This document shows, piece after piece, positions 37,239 through 46,387 of a DNA stretch of 64,000 bases. The DNA lies in the NCBI GenBank assembly GCA_025989215.1, contig JAPDNP010000001.1, positions 62,001 through 126,000 on the forward strand. Direction: 5' to 3'. The position numbers and the translations under genes were made by a program. Source of the stretch: Neisseriaceae bacterium JH1-16. Its GTDB lineage: Bacteria; Pseudomonadota; Gammaproteobacteria; Burkholderiales; Chromobacteriaceae. Under the pieces are notes generated by a model. That model did not search any database. It was not told the origin of the DNA and saw only the letters and a program-made list of their open reading frames with translations. Positions within the stretch are counted from its first letter, which is position 1. Each line of letters begins with the position of its first letter.

Positions 37239-37679
37239 ATGGAAAAGACGCTGCCGGTGATCGCGCGCGAAACCATCACCATGCGCTGGGGCGATATGGA
37301 CGCCATCGGCCACCTGAACAATACCTATTATTTCCGTTACCTGGAGCAGACCCGGCTCAATTGGCTGGAGAAACTCGGCCACGGCATCGATCCCAGCGGC
37401 GTCGGCCCGGTGATCGCCAGCACCGGCTGCAGCTTTCGCCGCGAGCTGACCTATCCGGCCACGGTGGTGGTGACGCTGGAGCTGGAAAAACTCGGCAAGA
37501 GCAGCCTGAAGCTACGCCATCATTTCTACCGCGACATTGACCCGGATACGGTGTATGCCAGCGCCGAGGCGACGCTGGTGTGGGTCGACTACCAGGCCGG
37601 CAAGTCGGTGCCGATTCCGGACGATATCCGCGCGGTGATCGAGCAGGCGGTGGCGGAGTACGAAGCTGGCTGCGTTTGA
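37239..37679 (+). CDS. Acyl-CoA thioesterase, 4HBT hot-dog fold
   Basis: A 146-residue 4-hydroxybenzoyl-CoA thioesterase-like protein. The signature R-W-G-D-M-D-A-I-G-H-L-N-N (about 17-29) includes the catalytic aspartate, and Y-F-x-Y-L-E-Q-x-R follows. The family cleaves short or medium acyl-CoA or aromatic-CoA thioesters in the cytoplasm; the physiological substrate is not evident. A GAGGAATTC ribosome binding site precedes the ATG. It forms a single-gene unit ending at the bidirectional terminator shared with mnmC. Confidence 0.88.
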   Translation: MEKTLPVIARETITMRWGDMDAIGHLNNTYYFRYLEQTRLNWLEKLGHGIDPSGVGPVIASTGCSFRRELTYPATVVVTLELEKLGKSSLKLRHHFYRDIDPDTVYASAEATLVWVDYQAGKSVPIPDDIRAVIEQAVAEYEAGCV

Positions 37680-37730
37680 TGGGATAAAGCGGGTTTGCCT
37701 TCGCCACGGCTAAACCCACGGGAATGCATA

Positions 37731-37776
37731 AAAAAACCGCCCTCGGATGTGTGTCATCGAAGGGCGGTTTTCTCTT
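37731..37776. terminator. Bidirectional terminator between the thioesterase gene and mnmC
   Basis: Arms AAAACCGCCCT and AGGGCGGTTTT flank a 17-base loop, with A6 on the left and TTTTCTCTTT on the right. It serves both converging genes. Confidence 0.85.
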
Positions 37777-37814
37777 TCGTGCTTTCTTGTGGTGGCTACA
37801 AGGGATTCAGTCGT

Positions 37815-39791
37815 TCACCCCTGACGCCGCATCAGCCGGCGGACCGCGAAGCGGTTCGGGTGTACCGCGTCCATCAGCGCGGCGCCGAACGGGGCGACCT
37901 CGCCGTTGAGCTGCGCGGCCAGAATCTCGCCCGACAGCGGCGCGGTGATCAGGCCGCGCGAGCCGTGCGCGGCGTTGACGTACAGACCCGGTTCGTACGG
38001 GCAGGGCGCCGTCGGTTGGCTCTTGGCGTCGTTGCCGAGCTCTCGATAGGCCGCGGCGAGCGCGTCGCTGCGCGCCACCGGACCGACGATGGGCAGGTAG
38101 TCGGGGCTGGTGCAGCGGAACGCGGCACGGCCGGCCAGGGCGGCGGCATCGAGCGCTTCGCCACCGAGCGCGTCGTGCAGCGCTGGGGCCAGTTCGGCCA
38201 ACATTGCCAGGTTCTCCGCATGCTCCTCGACGTTGGCCGAAAGGTCGTCGCTGTCGAACTTGAAGCTGGCGCCGAAGCAATGCGTGCCATCGCGCGCCGG
38301 CGAGACATAGCCCTCGCCGCACAGCACCGCCTTGAGTTCGCGGCTGGCCTCTGTCGCCGGCGTCACCGACACCTGGCCGCGGATGCGCTTGAGCGGCAGG
38401 TCGGCAGTGGCGTCGAAGGCACGGGTGTCGGCGGCGCCGGCCAGTACCGCCACCGCGGCGCTGGCCAGTTCCCCTTGTTCGCCGATGGCGACCCATTCTT
38501 CGCCATGTCGTTCCAGCTTCAACACCCCGGTGTGGGTCAGCACGCGGATGTTCGGGTGGCTGGCCAGTGCGTTGACCAGCGTCGGCGGGTTGACCCAGCC
38601 GCCCTGGCCGAACCACAGCCCCCCTTCATTGAGCGTTACCCCGGCCAGCGTCGATGCTTCGGTCGCGTCGACCATGCGCAGTAGCTCGGCCGGTAGGCCG
38701 GTTTCGGCCAACTTGGCCTGCTTGGCGGCGGTGTCGGCATCCTGCGCCAGCTGCAGCACACCGCAGCGCTGCCAAGCCTCGCCCTGCGGCAGCGTCGCGG
38801 CGAGGGTGCGTAGTGAATAACCGTAGCCCGCCAGCACCAGCTGGGTCAGTGGGGTGAAATGGGCGGACAGCTTGGTGTACAGCACCCCCTGCGGGTTGCC
38901 GGATGCTTCCTGCGCCAGCGCGCCGTGACGCTCCAGCAGCGTCACCTGCCAGCCGCGGATCGCCAGGCTGTGTGCGGTCGATGCACCGGCGAGGCCGCCG
39001 CCGATTACCAGCGCGGTCCTGACCGTCGGTGGGGCGGGCGGCGCGTACCATGGTGCCTGCCAACCGGCGAGAGGCGGTGTTTCGGCCAACTCGCCGACGC
39101 TCATCTCACGCTTGTGGCCGTAGCCGGCGACCTTGCGCACCGCGAAGCCGGCGGCAGTCAGGCCACGCCGTACTGCGCCGGCGCTGGTGAAGGTGGCGAA
39201 GCTGGCGCCGGGCGCGGCGAGGCGCGCCATCTCATCGAACAGCGCCTGCTGCCACATCTCCGGGTTCTTCGACGGGGCGAAGCCGTCGAGGAACCAGGCG
39301 TCGACGCCGCGGCTGCTGCGTAGGTCGAGCTGCGGGTACATGGTCAGCGCGTCGCCGACCGCCAGCGTCAGCGTGACGCGGCCGCCGTCGAACACGAAGC
39401 GGTGCCAGCCGGGGCTGAGCCAGTCGTACTGGGCTAGCAGCGGGGCGGCGAACTCGGCCAGTTCCGGCCACAGCGTCAGCGCGCGTTCCAAGTCGGCCGG
39501 CGCCAGCGGATATTTTTCGACGCTGACGAAGGCGAGCCGCGCGTCGGGTGCCGCGTGCGCGGCAAAGCATTGCCAGGCGGCCAGGAAGTTCAGCCCGGTG
39601 CCGAAGCCGGTCTCGGCGATGGTGAAGGTGTCGCCGGCCGCTAGCGCGGCGAAACGCTCGGGCAGGCGGTTGTTGTCGAGGAAGACGTGCCGGGTCTCGG
39701 CCAGCCCGCTGGCGCGCGAGAAATACACGTCGCCGAAGCGGGTGGAGGCGGGCAGCCCTTCGGACCAGTCGAGTTCGGCGTGGTGGCTCAT
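37815..39791 (-). CDS. mnmC: tRNA mnm5s2U34 biosynthesis bifunctional protein MnmC
   Basis: Converts the carboxymethylaminomethyl group at wobble uridine 34 to aminomethyl (FAD domain) and then methylates it to mnm5s2U (SAM domain). The 658-residue fusion has the N-terminal methyltransferase (E-T-G-F-G-T-G-L-N-F near 60-69; D-A-W-F-L-D-G-F-A-P-S-K-N-P-E-M-W near 164-180) and the C-terminal FAD oxidase (V-I-G-G-G-L-A-G-A near 263-271). It is followed on the same strand by mnmH upstream and then divergent selD: all three act on the same tRNA base. Four uptake-like 10-mers fall inside it and one just before its start. Confidence 0.96.
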   Translation of the reverse strand: MSHHAELDWSEGLPASTRFGDVYFSRASGLAETRHVFLDNNRLPERFAALAAGDTFTIAETGFGTGLNFLAAWQCFAAHAAPDARLAFVSVEKYPLAPADLERALTLWPELAEFAAPLLAQYDWLSPGWHRFVFDGGRVTLTLAVGDALTMYPQLDLRSSRGVDAWFLDGFAPSKNPEMWQQALFDEMARLAAPGASFATFTSAGAVRRGLTAAGFAVRKVAGYGHKREMSVGELAETPPLAGWQAPWYAPPAPPTVRTALVIGGGLAGASTAHSLAIRGWQVTLLERHGALAQEASGNPQGVLYTKLSAHFTPLTQLVLAGYGYSLRTLAATLPQGEAWQRCGVLQLAQDADTAAKQAKLAETGLPAELLRMVDATEASTLAGVTLNEGGLWFGQGGWVNPPTLVNALASHPNIRVLTHTGVLKLERHGEEWVAIGEQGELASAAVAVLAGAADTRAFDATADLPLKRIRGQVSVTPATEASRELKAVLCGEGYVSPARDGTHCFGASFKFDSDDLSANVEEHAENLAMLAELAPALHDALGGEALDAAALAGRAAFRCTSPDYLPIVGPVARSDALAAAYRELGNDAKSQPTAPCPYEPGLYVNAAHGSRGLITAPLSGEILAAQLNGEVAPFGAALMDAVHPNRFAVRRLMRRQG

Positions 39792-39850
39792 ACGGAATCG
39801 GATAGTCTAAGGTTGGCCGAAGCCGGCGTGGGCCGGCTCGGTGGACAGGG

Positions 39851-40912
39851 TTACAGCGGCAGGGCGGCCGCGGCGGCGTCGAGCGCCTCGGGCGCCAGAC
39901 TCGCCAGCGCCAGGCGCGGCGCTTCGGCCAACTGCGGGTAGTGCTGGCTCATCGAGCGGAAGTACAGCGGGTCGTAGTGGCGTACCAGCAGCTCCTCGAC
40001 GAGCGCCTCGAAGCGGCCCTCGCGCGCCATCGCGTACCATGCTTCGAGGTCGCGGTTGGCGTACACGCCTTTCAGGAAACCGAGCTGGCGCACCAGGCTT
40101 TCCGGGTCCTGCAGATAGAAATCGTAGTCCTCGCAGAGGAAGCGCACCCGTTCGGCCATTGGCACCTCAACCATCAGGCAGGCGCTATCGTGCATGCGCG
40201 CGAACAGTGCATCCGGTAGCGAGACGAAGCCGATGCGCTTGCTCTCGGCCTCGACGAACACCGGCCGCGCCGGGTCGAGCGCTTCGATCGCGGCCAAGAG
40301 CTGCGAGTCGAAGCCCTTCTGCGCCGGCTGCGGTTCGCCCGGCAGCTTGCCGAGCACCGAACCGCGATGACGGGCCAGGCCTTCCAGATCGAGTACCTGG
40401 TGACCGGTGCGTACCAGCGCCGCCAAGAGCCGGCTCTTGCCCGAGCCGGTCGGCCCGCACACCACACGCAGGTCGAGCGAGGCCGGGCGTTCGGCCAACT
40501 TCGCCATCACCTCGTGGCGGTACGCCTTGTAGCCGCCCTCGAGCTGGTGCGCCCGCCAGCCGATCTGCGCGAAGATGATCGCGGTGGCGGCGCTTCGCTG
40601 GCCGCCGCGCCAGCAATAGATCAGCGGCCGCCAGTCTTTCGGCCGATCATGGAAGCGTTCCTCGATGTGGCGGGCGATGTTCTTCGCCACCAGCGCGGCG
40701 CCGACCTTGCGCGCGGCGAATGGCGACACCTGTTTGTACAGCGTGCCGACGCGCACCCGCTCCTCGTCGTCGAGCACCGGGCAGTTGATCGCGCCGGGGA
40801 TATGATCTTCGGCGAATTCCGCCGGCGTGCGCACGTCGATGATCTCGTCAAACTGGGTACGTTGTGCTACGTTCGCGACCTTGAATAGCATGCTGGGAAT
40901 GGGGTAAGCCAT
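39851..40912 (-). CDS. mnmH: tRNA 2-selenouridine synthase
   Basis: Replaces sulfur by selenium at C2 of the mnm5s2U34 base of Lys, Glu and Gln tRNAs, using selenophosphate. The 353-residue protein has an N-terminal rhodanese domain with active-site C100 (Y-C-W-R-G-G-Q) and a C-terminal P-loop domain (G-P-T-G-S-G-K-S, 153-160; the D-L-E-G-L-A-R-H-R-G-S motif follows). Two starts are possible: 40912, whose ATG overlaps the divergent selD ATG by two bases, or 40891; neither has a recognisable ribosome binding site. Its selenium donor is made by the adjacent SelD and its modified base by the adjacent MnmC. Confidence 0.94.
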   Translation of the reverse strand: MAYPIPSMLFKVANVAQRTQFDEIIDVRTPAEFAEDHIPGAINCPVLDDEERVRVGTLYKQVSPFAARKVGAALVAKNIARHIEERFHDRPKDWRPLIYCWRGGQRSAATAIIFAQIGWRAHQLEGGYKAYRHEVMAKLAERPASLDLRVVCGPTGSGKSRLLAALVRTGHQVLDLEGLARHRGSVLGKLPGEPQPAQKGFDSQLLAAIEALDPARPVFVEAESKRIGFVSLPDALFARMHDSACLMVEVPMAERVRFLCEDYDFYLQDPESLVRQLGFLKGVYANRDLEAWYAMAREGRFEALVEELLVRHYDPLYFRSMSQHYPQLAEAPRLALASLAPEALDAAAAALPL

Positions 40913-41951
40913 GTCGGAAATCAAATTGACGCAATTGTCTCACGGTGGCGGTTGCGGCTGCAAAATCGCGCCGTCGGTGCTGGAGTCCATCCTGTCCGGC
41001 GTCAAGGAAAAGATGGCGTTCCCGAACCTGCTGGTCGGCGCCGAAACCAGCGACGACGCGGCGGTGTACCAGCTCAACGCCAGCCAGGCCATCGTTGCCA
41101 CCACCGACTTCTTCATGCCCATCGTCGACGATGCCTATGACTTCGGCCGCATCGCCGCGACCAACGCGCTGTCCGACATCTATGCGATGGGCGCGACGCC
41201 GATCATGGCGCTGGCCATCGTCGGCATGCCGGTGAACGTGCTGCCGGTGGAGACGATCAAGGCGATTCTCGACGGCGGCGAGTCGGTGTGCCACGCGGCG
41301 GGCATCCCGTTGGCCGGCGGCCACTCGATCGACTCGCCGGAGCCGATCTACGGCCTGGTGGCGCTGGGCGTGGTGCATCCGGACCAGCTGAAACGCAATA
41401 GCGAGGCGAAGGCCGGCGATGTGCTGATTCTGGGCAAGGGCCTGGGGGTCGGTGTGCTGGCGCAGGCGATGAAGAAGGATCTGCTGTCCGAGGCCGGCTA
41501 TGCCGAGCTGATCGCCACCACCACCAAGCTCAACACCGTCGGCGCGGAGCTGGCGCCGCTCGACGGCGTGCATGCGCTGACCGATGTGACCGGTTTCGGC
41601 CTGGTCGGCCACCTGCTGGAGCTGTGTCGCGGCGCCGGGCTGACCGGCATGGTCGAGATCGACAATGTGCCGGTACTGGCCGAGGCGCTGCCGTTGGCCG
41701 AACAGGGCATCGGCCCGGGCGCGATCGAGCGCAATATGGCGAGCTTCGGCGACGGGGTGAAGTTTGGCGCCAATGTGGCCGAATGGCAGCGCCGGTTGCT
41801 GGTCGACCCGCAGACCAGCGGCGGCTTGCTGGTGGCGGTCGACCCCGCCGAGGCCGACGAGGTGCTGGCGCGGTTCTGGAAGGCTGGCTTCGCCTATGCC
41901 GCCAAGATCGGCGTGCTGGAACACGGCGAGCCGCACGTCGAGGTGCACTGA
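40911..41951 (+). CDS. selD: Selenide, water dikinase (selenophosphate synthase)
   Basis: Makes selenophosphate from selenide and ATP. The 346-residue protein has the catalytic G-G-G-C-G-C-K motif (C15, C17, K18, equivalent to C17-C19-K20 of E. coli), with Cys and not selenocysteine at the active site, so no recoding is needed. Metal-binding aspartates (E-T-S-D-D-A-A) follow. The start ATG is preceded by GGGG and overlaps the first two bases of the divergent mnmH start codon. No selA, selB or selC is present here, so the immediate use of its product in this cluster is tRNA 2-selenouridine. Confidence 0.96.
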   Translation: MSEIKLTQLSHGGGCGCKIAPSVLESILSGVKEKMAFPNLLVGAETSDDAAVYQLNASQAIVATTDFFMPIVDDAYDFGRIAATNALSDIYAMGATPIMALAIVGMPVNVLPVETIKAILDGGESVCHAAGIPLAGGHSIDSPEPIYGLVALGVVHPDQLKRNSEAKAGDVLILGKGLGVGVLAQAMKKDLLSEAGYAELIATTTKLNTVGAELAPLDGVHALTDVTGFGLVGHLLELCRGAGLTGMVEIDNVPVLAEALPLAEQGIGPGAIERNMASFGDGVKFGANVAEWQRRLLVDPQTSGGLLVAVDPAEADEVLARFWKAGFAYAAKIGVLEHGEPHVEVH

Positions 41952-42077
41952 GCAAGGCCCCGAGAGGAAACCAGCAAACTGCCGACAGTTGCCTGGTTTC
42001 CATCGAGAAAGACGCCGCCTGCGCCGAGCCGGGCGGCGTTTTTGCGTACAATGGGCCTCTACACAGGAGGCAACACG

Positions 42078-42731
42078 ATGAAAACAATTACACTCGACGG
42101 CCAGGCTTTACCGGTATCCAACCTGTTCTGTATCGGCCGTAACTACGCGGCGCATGCGGCCGAGCTCGGCAATGCGATCGAGACCGAGCCGATGGTGTTT
42201 CTGAAGCCGACCTCGGCGCTGAACGACGAGAGCCAGCCCATCGTGCTGCCCGACTACTCGCACGACGTGCACCACGAATGCGAGCTGGTACTGCTGGTCG
42301 GTGAGGGCGGAGACGACATCCCGGCCGACCGCGCGCTGTCGCACATCGCCGGCTACGCCATCGGCCTCGACCTGACCGCGCGCGATGTGCAGAGTGTCGC
42401 CAAGCAGAAGGGCCACCCCTGGGCCAAGGCCAAGGGCTTTCGCGGCGCCGCGTGCGTGTCCGACTTCGTGTCGGCCAGCCTGGTGCGCGATCCGCAGTCG
42501 CTGGGCTTCTCGCTGTCAGTCAACGGCGAGACCCGCCAGACCGGTAACACCTCGCTGATGCTGTTCCCGGTGGCGCAACTGGTCAGCTATCTATCGCATA
42601 TCTACGGCCTGACCGCCGGCGACCTGATCTTCACCGGCACGCCGGAAGGCGTGGCGGCGATCCAGCCGGGCGACAAGCTGGAGCTCGACCTGCACGGCCT
42701 GGTGCGTGCCAGCTTCACGGTGGCAGCATGA
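42078..42731 (+). CDS. Fumarylacetoacetate hydrolase (FAH) family protein
   Basis: A 217-residue single-domain FAH protein of the YcgM/fumarylpyruvate-hydrolase or oxaloacetate tautomerase/decarboxylase type. Motifs: C-I-G-R-N-Y-A-A-H near 17-25, the metal ligands E-x-E in H-H-E-C-E-L-V (about 64-70), the D-L-T-A-R-D segment and the C-terminal T-G-T-P-E-G-V. The enzyme is Mg2+-dependent and cytoplasmic; the precise substrate is unknown. AGGAGG precedes the ATG by seven bases. Its stop overlaps the hslR start (ATGA), giving a two-gene operon. Confidence 0.9.
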   Translation: MKTITLDGQALPVSNLFCIGRNYAAHAAELGNAIETEPMVFLKPTSALNDESQPIVLPDYSHDVHHECELVLLVGEGGDDIPADRALSHIAGYAIGLDLTARDVQSVAKQKGHPWAKAKGFRGAACVSDFVSASLVRDPQSLGFSLSVNGETRQTGNTSLMLFPVAQLVSYLSHIYGLTAGDLIFTGTPEGVAAIQPGDKLELDLHGLVRASFTVAA

Positions 42732-43141
42732 AGAAAGTCGCGACAGCGCAGGACGACGACAAGGTTCGCCTCGACAAATGGCTGTGGGCGGCGCGTTTCT
42801 TCAAGACGCGCGCGCTGGCCAACGAGGCGATCGAGCTGGGCCGGGTGCTGGTCAATGGCGACCGGGTGAAGGCGTCGCGCAATGTGCGCGAGGGTGACCT
42901 GCTGGAGCTGCGCCTGAACCAGCTCGAGTACAAGCTGACCGTGCTGGAACTGGCCACCTTGCGCCGCCCGGCCAAGGAAGCCGTGCTGCTCTACAGCGAG
43001 GACGAGGCGGTGCGCCAGGCCCGCGAAGAAAAGCAGGAGCTGCTCAAGGCCGAGCGCGCCAGTTTCCCGCACGGCGACGGCAAGCCGACCAAGAAGGCGC
43101 GGCGCGACATCCAGCGCTTCAAGTCGGGCTTCGGCGACTGA
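42728..43141 (+). CDS. hslR: Ribosome-associated heat shock protein 15 (S4-domain RNA-binding protein)
   Basis: A 137-residue Hsp15 homologue. The S4 RNA-binding domain is at about 12-70 (V-R-L-D-K-W-L-W-A-A-R-F-F-K-T-R and G-x-V-L-V-N-G) and is followed by a charged, lysine/arginine-rich tail. In E. coli Hsp15 binds free 50S subunits carrying nascent chains after heat shock. It is translationally coupled to the FAH gene and followed by a hairpin of two inverted GTTGGCCGAA copies. Confidence 0.92.
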   Translation: MKKVATAQDDDKVRLDKWLWAARFFKTRALANEAIELGRVLVNGDRVKASRNVREGDLLELRLNQLEYKLTVLELATLRRPAKEAVLLYSEDEAVRQAREEKQELLKAERASFPHGDGKPTKKARRDIQRFKSGFGD

Positions 43142-43152
43142 ACTGGTTCTAA

Positions 43153-43183
43153 AGGTTGGCCGAAGTGGCTGTTCGGCCAACTT
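43153..43183. terminator. Hairpin from two inverted GTTGGCCGAA copies after hslR
   Basis: GTTGGCCGAA and TTCGGCCAAC form a 10-bp stem around a 7-base loop, 14 bp after the hslR stop codon. No T-tract follows, so termination strength is doubtful. Confidence 0.55.
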
Positions 43184-43663
43184 GATCTTCCTCCTGTCGG
43201 CACCTCATCAGACAAATGACGGCCCGCTTCCCGGCGAGCGGTCAATCTTCCTGCTTATTCCGTTTCGGCATCCTTGCCGCTCGCCAGACCATTGTGAGCA
43301 AGCTGGCTGGTAGTGCCTGGTACTAGGATAACAATCGCACTTGTTCCAGTACTTTACCCCTCATAAAGTGGAGTCATCGCCAAGCTGAGGCGCCTCGACC
43401 CTGCGGTCGGGCCCTCTGGACTGGGCAGGTAGCGAGCCGTCGTTCTGTCGGATCGCGGCACCGTCGGAGGCCAGCAATGGCCGATGGATACCGCCCGCCG
43501 CCCGCTCAAATCCTGATAGATTTGTAGTAGGAGCGAGTGGCGGATACAGCGGCGGAAATCGGCTGGCTGCGGTGCAGCAAAGCGCGCTTGCCGACCGTTA
43601 AAACGCTATGACAGAATGAGTTTTGAAAGAAGTTTGCAATCCATCGATAAGACGAAGAGACCT
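43184..43663. other. Long leader/intergenic region upstream of leuC
   Basis: About 480 bp without a recognisable gene. Composition is lower in coding character, with a few short dyads (AAATC..GATTT near 43508-43523, G+C-rich hairpins near 43390-43450). I looked for a leucine-rich leader peptide or attenuator and saw none. The promoter of the leu operon is expected here, but no good -35/-10 pair could be picked. Confidence 0.5.
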
Positions 43664-45070
43664 ATGACTGCGCAAACCCTTTACGACAAGCTCTGGTCGA
43701 GCCACGTCGTACGCGAAGAGGACGACGGTACCGTCCTGCTCTACATCGACCGGCACCTGGTGCACGAAGTGACTAGCCCGCAGGCCTTCGAGGGCTTGAA
43801 GCTGGCCAACCGGCCGCTGTGGCGCAAGGACTCTATCGTGTCCACCGCCGACCACAACACCCCGACCGACCACTGGGACGAGGGCATCAAGGACCCGATC
43901 TCGCGCCAGCAGGTGGAAACGCTCGACGCCAACATCAAGGCCTTCGGCGCGCTGGCCTATTTCCCGTTCAAGGATCACGGCCAGGGCATCGTGCACGTGA
44001 TGGGGCCGGAGCAGGGCGCGACCCTGCCGGGCATGACCGTGGTGTGCGGCGACTCGCATACCTCGACGCACGGCGCGTTCGGCGCGCTGGCTCACGGCAT
44101 CGGCACCTCGGAAGTCGAGCACGTGATGGCGACCCAGTGCCTGGTGGCGAAGAAATCCAAGAACATGCTGGTGCGTGTCGACGGCAAGTTGGCCGAAGGC
44201 ATCACCGCCAAGGACGTCGCGCTGGCGATCATCGGCAAGATCGGCACCGCCGGCGGTACCGGCTACGCGATCGAGTTCGGCGGCGAGGCGATCCGCGGCC
44301 TGACCATGGAAGGCCGGATGACGCTGTGCAATATGGCGATCGAAGCCGGCGCACGTTCGGGTCTGGTGGCGGTCGACGACAAGACCATCGACTACGTGAA
44401 GGGCCGCCCGTTCGCGCCGACAGCGTCGCAATGGGACGCCGCAGTGGCCTACTGGAACACCCTGCATTCGGACGACGGCGCGGCCTTCGACAAGGTGGTC
44501 GAGCTCGACGGCGCCGCGATCACCCCGCAAGTGACCTGGGGTACCTCGCCGGAAATGGTGGTCAGCGTGACCGACCGCGTGCCGGACCCGGAGGCCCAGG
44601 CCGACCCGGTCAAGCGCGAAGGCATGAAGCGTGCGCTTGCCTACATGGGCCTGGAAGCCAATACCCCGATCGAGCAGATTCCGGTCGACATCGTCTTCAT
44701 CGGTTCCTGTACCAACTCCCGTATCGAAGACCTGCGCGAAGCCGCCGCCGTGGTGCGTGGCCGCCAGAAGGCCGCCAGCGTCAAGCAAGTGCTGGTGGTG
44801 CCGGGCTCGGGCCTCGTCAAGACCGAAGCCGAGCGCGAAGGCCTCGACAAGATCTTCGTCGCTGCCGGTTTCGAATGGCGCGAGCCGGGCTGCTCGATGT
44901 GCCTGGCGATGAACGCCGACCGGCTGCTGCCGGGCGAGCGCTGCGCGTCGACTTCGAACCGCAACTTCGAAGGCCGCCAGGGCCAGGGCGGGCGCACTCA
45001 TCTGGTGAGCCCGGCGATGGCGGCTGCGGCGGCAATTGCAGGTCATTTCGTCGATGTCCGTCATTTCTAA
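43664..45070 (+). CDS. leuC: 3-isopropylmalate dehydratase large subunit
   Basis: Isomerises 2-isopropylmalate to 3-isopropylmalate in leucine synthesis, with LeuD. The 468-residue aconitase-type protein has the [4Fe-4S] cysteines in I-G-S-C-T-N-S-R and G-C-S-M-C-L-A-M-N, and the G-D-S-H-T-S-T-H-G segment. The start M-T-A-Q-T-L-Y-D-K is the conserved one and has GAAGAGA ahead of it; an upstream in-frame extension is not supported. Its 3' end overlaps the start of the small lipoprotein gene by 17 bp, and leuD follows, so leuC-ecn-leuD-cupin-membrane protein-leuB read as one operon. Confidence 0.97.
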   Translation: MTAQTLYDKLWSSHVVREEDDGTVLLYIDRHLVHEVTSPQAFEGLKLANRPLWRKDSIVSTADHNTPTDHWDEGIKDPISRQQVETLDANIKAFGALAYFPFKDHGQGIVHVMGPEQGATLPGMTVVCGDSHTSTHGAFGALAHGIGTSEVEHVMATQCLVAKKSKNMLVRVDGKLAEGITAKDVALAIIGKIGTAGGTGYAIEFGGEAIRGLTMEGRMTLCNMAIEAGARSGLVAVDDKTIDYVKGRPFAPTASQWDAAVAYWNTLHSDDGAAFDKVVELDGAAITPQVTWGTSPEMVVSVTDRVPDPEAQADPVKREGMKRALAYMGLEANTPIEQIPVDIVFIGSCTNSRIEDLREAAAVVRGRQKAASVKQVLVVPGSGLVKTEAEREGLDKIFVAAGFEWREPGCSMCLAMNADRLLPGERCASTSNRNFEGRQGQGGRTHLVSPAMAAAAAIAGHFVDVRHF

Positions 45071-45338
45071 GCGCGTGCTGCGCGGTGTGCTGCCGCTGGC
45101 CGTCGCCTTGCTGCTGGGCGCCTGCCACACCATGCAGGGCCTGGGCCAGGACGTGCAGCAAGGTGGCGAAGCGGTCGGCCAGGCGCTGCACCGTGGCGGT
45201 GAAGCCGTGGGCGGCGCGGTCAAGCGCGGCGGCGAGGCGGTGTCGGACACCGCCCGGCACGTCGGCAACAAGATAGACGATGCGGTGCGTCCGAGCCCGC
45301 CGGCCCCGGTGGTCAACGGCACGACGCAAGGCAATTAA
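45054..45338 (+). CDS. Entericidin-like small lipoprotein
   Basis: A 94-residue lipoprotein with a signal peptide ending at a lipobox (L-L-G-A-C, cysteine about residue 23), followed by M-Q-G-L-G-Q-D-V, the core of the entericidin A/B family. The mature part contains three imperfect repeats of the type G-G-E-A-V-x-x-A, giving an amphipathic Gly/Ala-rich helix longer than in E. coli entericidins (about 40 residues). Entericidin-like genes between leuC and leuD are common in Neisseriales and other betaproteobacteria. It overlaps leuC, so it is cotranscribed. The role in leucine synthesis, if any, is unknown. Confidence 0.85.
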   Translation: MSVISKRVLRGVLPLAVALLLGACHTMQGLGQDVQQGGEAVGQALHRGGEAVGGAVKRGGEAVSDTARHVGNKIDDAVRPSPPAPVVNGTTQGN

Positions 45339-45372
45339 TCATTGGGAGAGGGGCTAGGCCCCGACAGGAACC

Positions 45373-46011
45373 ATGAGAGCATTCACTACATTGAACGGGC
45401 TGGTATGCCCGCTCGATCGCGCCAATGTCGACACCGACGCGATCATCCCGAAGCAGTTTCTCAAGTCGATCAAGCGTTCCGGCTTCGGCCCGAACCTGTT
45501 CGACGAGTGGCGTTACCTCGACCACGGCGAGCCGGGCATGGACAACAGTGTCCGCCCGATCAACCCGGACTTCGTGTTGAACTTCCCGCGCTACCAGGGC
45601 GCCGAAGTGCTGCTGGCGCGCGAGAATTTCGGCTGCGGCTCCAGCCGCGAGCACGCGCCGTGGGCGTTGGAAGACCAAGGCTTCCGCGCGGTGATCGCGC
45701 CGAGCTTCGCCGACATCTTCTTCAACAACTGCTACAAGAACGGTCTGCTGCCGATCGTGCTGCCGGCCGAAGCGGTCGACCAGCTGTTCCGCGAGACCGA
45801 GGCGAGCGAAGGCTACCAGCTGAGCATCGATCTGGCCGCACAGACGGTGACCACCCCATCGGGTCAATCGTTCGGCTTCGACATCACCGCGCACCGCAAG
45901 CACTGCCTGCTCAACGGCCTGGACGAAATCGGCCTGACCCTGGCGCATGCCGACGAGATCAAGGCGTTCGAGGCGCAGCGCCGCGCATCGCAACCGTGGC
46001 TGTTTGCCTGA
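45373..46011 (+). CDS. leuD: 3-isopropylmalate dehydratase small subunit
   Basis: Swivelling domain subunit that completes the LeuCD isomerase, 212 residues, the usual length. Conserved segments: [12 protein letters not shown] near 18-29, [10 protein letters not shown] near 87-96 and the N-N-x-x-K-N-G-L-L-P-I motif. An AGGAACC ribosome binding site precedes the ATG. It lies 35 bp behind the lipoprotein gene, and the cupin gene starts one base after its stop. Confidence 0.97.
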   Translation: MRAFTTLNGLVCPLDRANVDTDAIIPKQFLKSIKRSGFGPNLFDEWRYLDHGEPGMDNSVRPINPDFVLNFPRYQGAEVLLARENFGCGSSREHAPWALEDQGFRAVIAPSFADIFFNNCYKNGLLPIVLPAEAVDQLFRETEASEGYQLSIDLAAQTVTTPSGQSFGFDITAHRKHCLLNGLDEIGLTLAHADEIKAFEAQRRASQPWLFA

Positions 46012-46012
46012 G

Positions 46013-46360
46013 ATGGCCGGCGGCTCGCGGCTGAACCTTGTCGACATCCCGTTCGGCGTGACCGACTGGGCGACGGTGCCGGTGAGCGAGCATGCCGGCG
46101 AGACCGGTATGGCTTACTGGCAGACCGTCGAGGTCGGCACGGTGCGGCTGCGCCGGGTGGTGTACTCGCCCGGCTACCTCGCCGACCACTGGTGCCGGCG
46201 CGGTCATGTGCTGCTGGTGCTGGCGGGCGAACTGCACAGCGAGCTGGAAGACGGCCGGCGCTTCGTATTGAGCGCCGGCATGAACTATCAGGTGCAGCAC
46301 GGCGGCGAGGCGCACCGCTCGTCGACGCCGACCGGCGCCACGCTGTTCATCGTGGATTGA
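46013..46360 (+). CDS. Cupin-fold protein with D-H-W-C motif
   Basis: A 115-residue single-domain cupin. The segment L-A-D-H-W-C-R-R-G-H-V-L-L-V-L-A-G-E-L (about 59-77) corresponds to the first cupin motif, with possible metal-binding histidines, and resembles the small 'DHCW-motif' cupin proteins of unknown function. It starts one base after leuD, so it is translationally linked to the leucine operon. A metal-dependent binding or isomerase role is possible but not shown. Confidence 0.75.
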   Translation: MAGGSRLNLVDIPFGVTDWATVPVSEHAGETGMAYWQTVEVGTVRLRRVVYSPGYLADHWCRRGHVLLVLAGELHSELEDGRRFVLSAGMNYQVQHGGEAHRSSTPTGATLFIVD

Positions 46361-46387
46361 ACGGTAGTCCAGGGTAGGGAGGTGGAG

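Noticed and set aside
43153-43183. GTTGGCCGAA as a binding site of one transcription factor
   Set aside because: Most copies are inside coding regions of unrelated genes and in set codon phases, which fits an uptake-like or genome-wide signal and not an operator.
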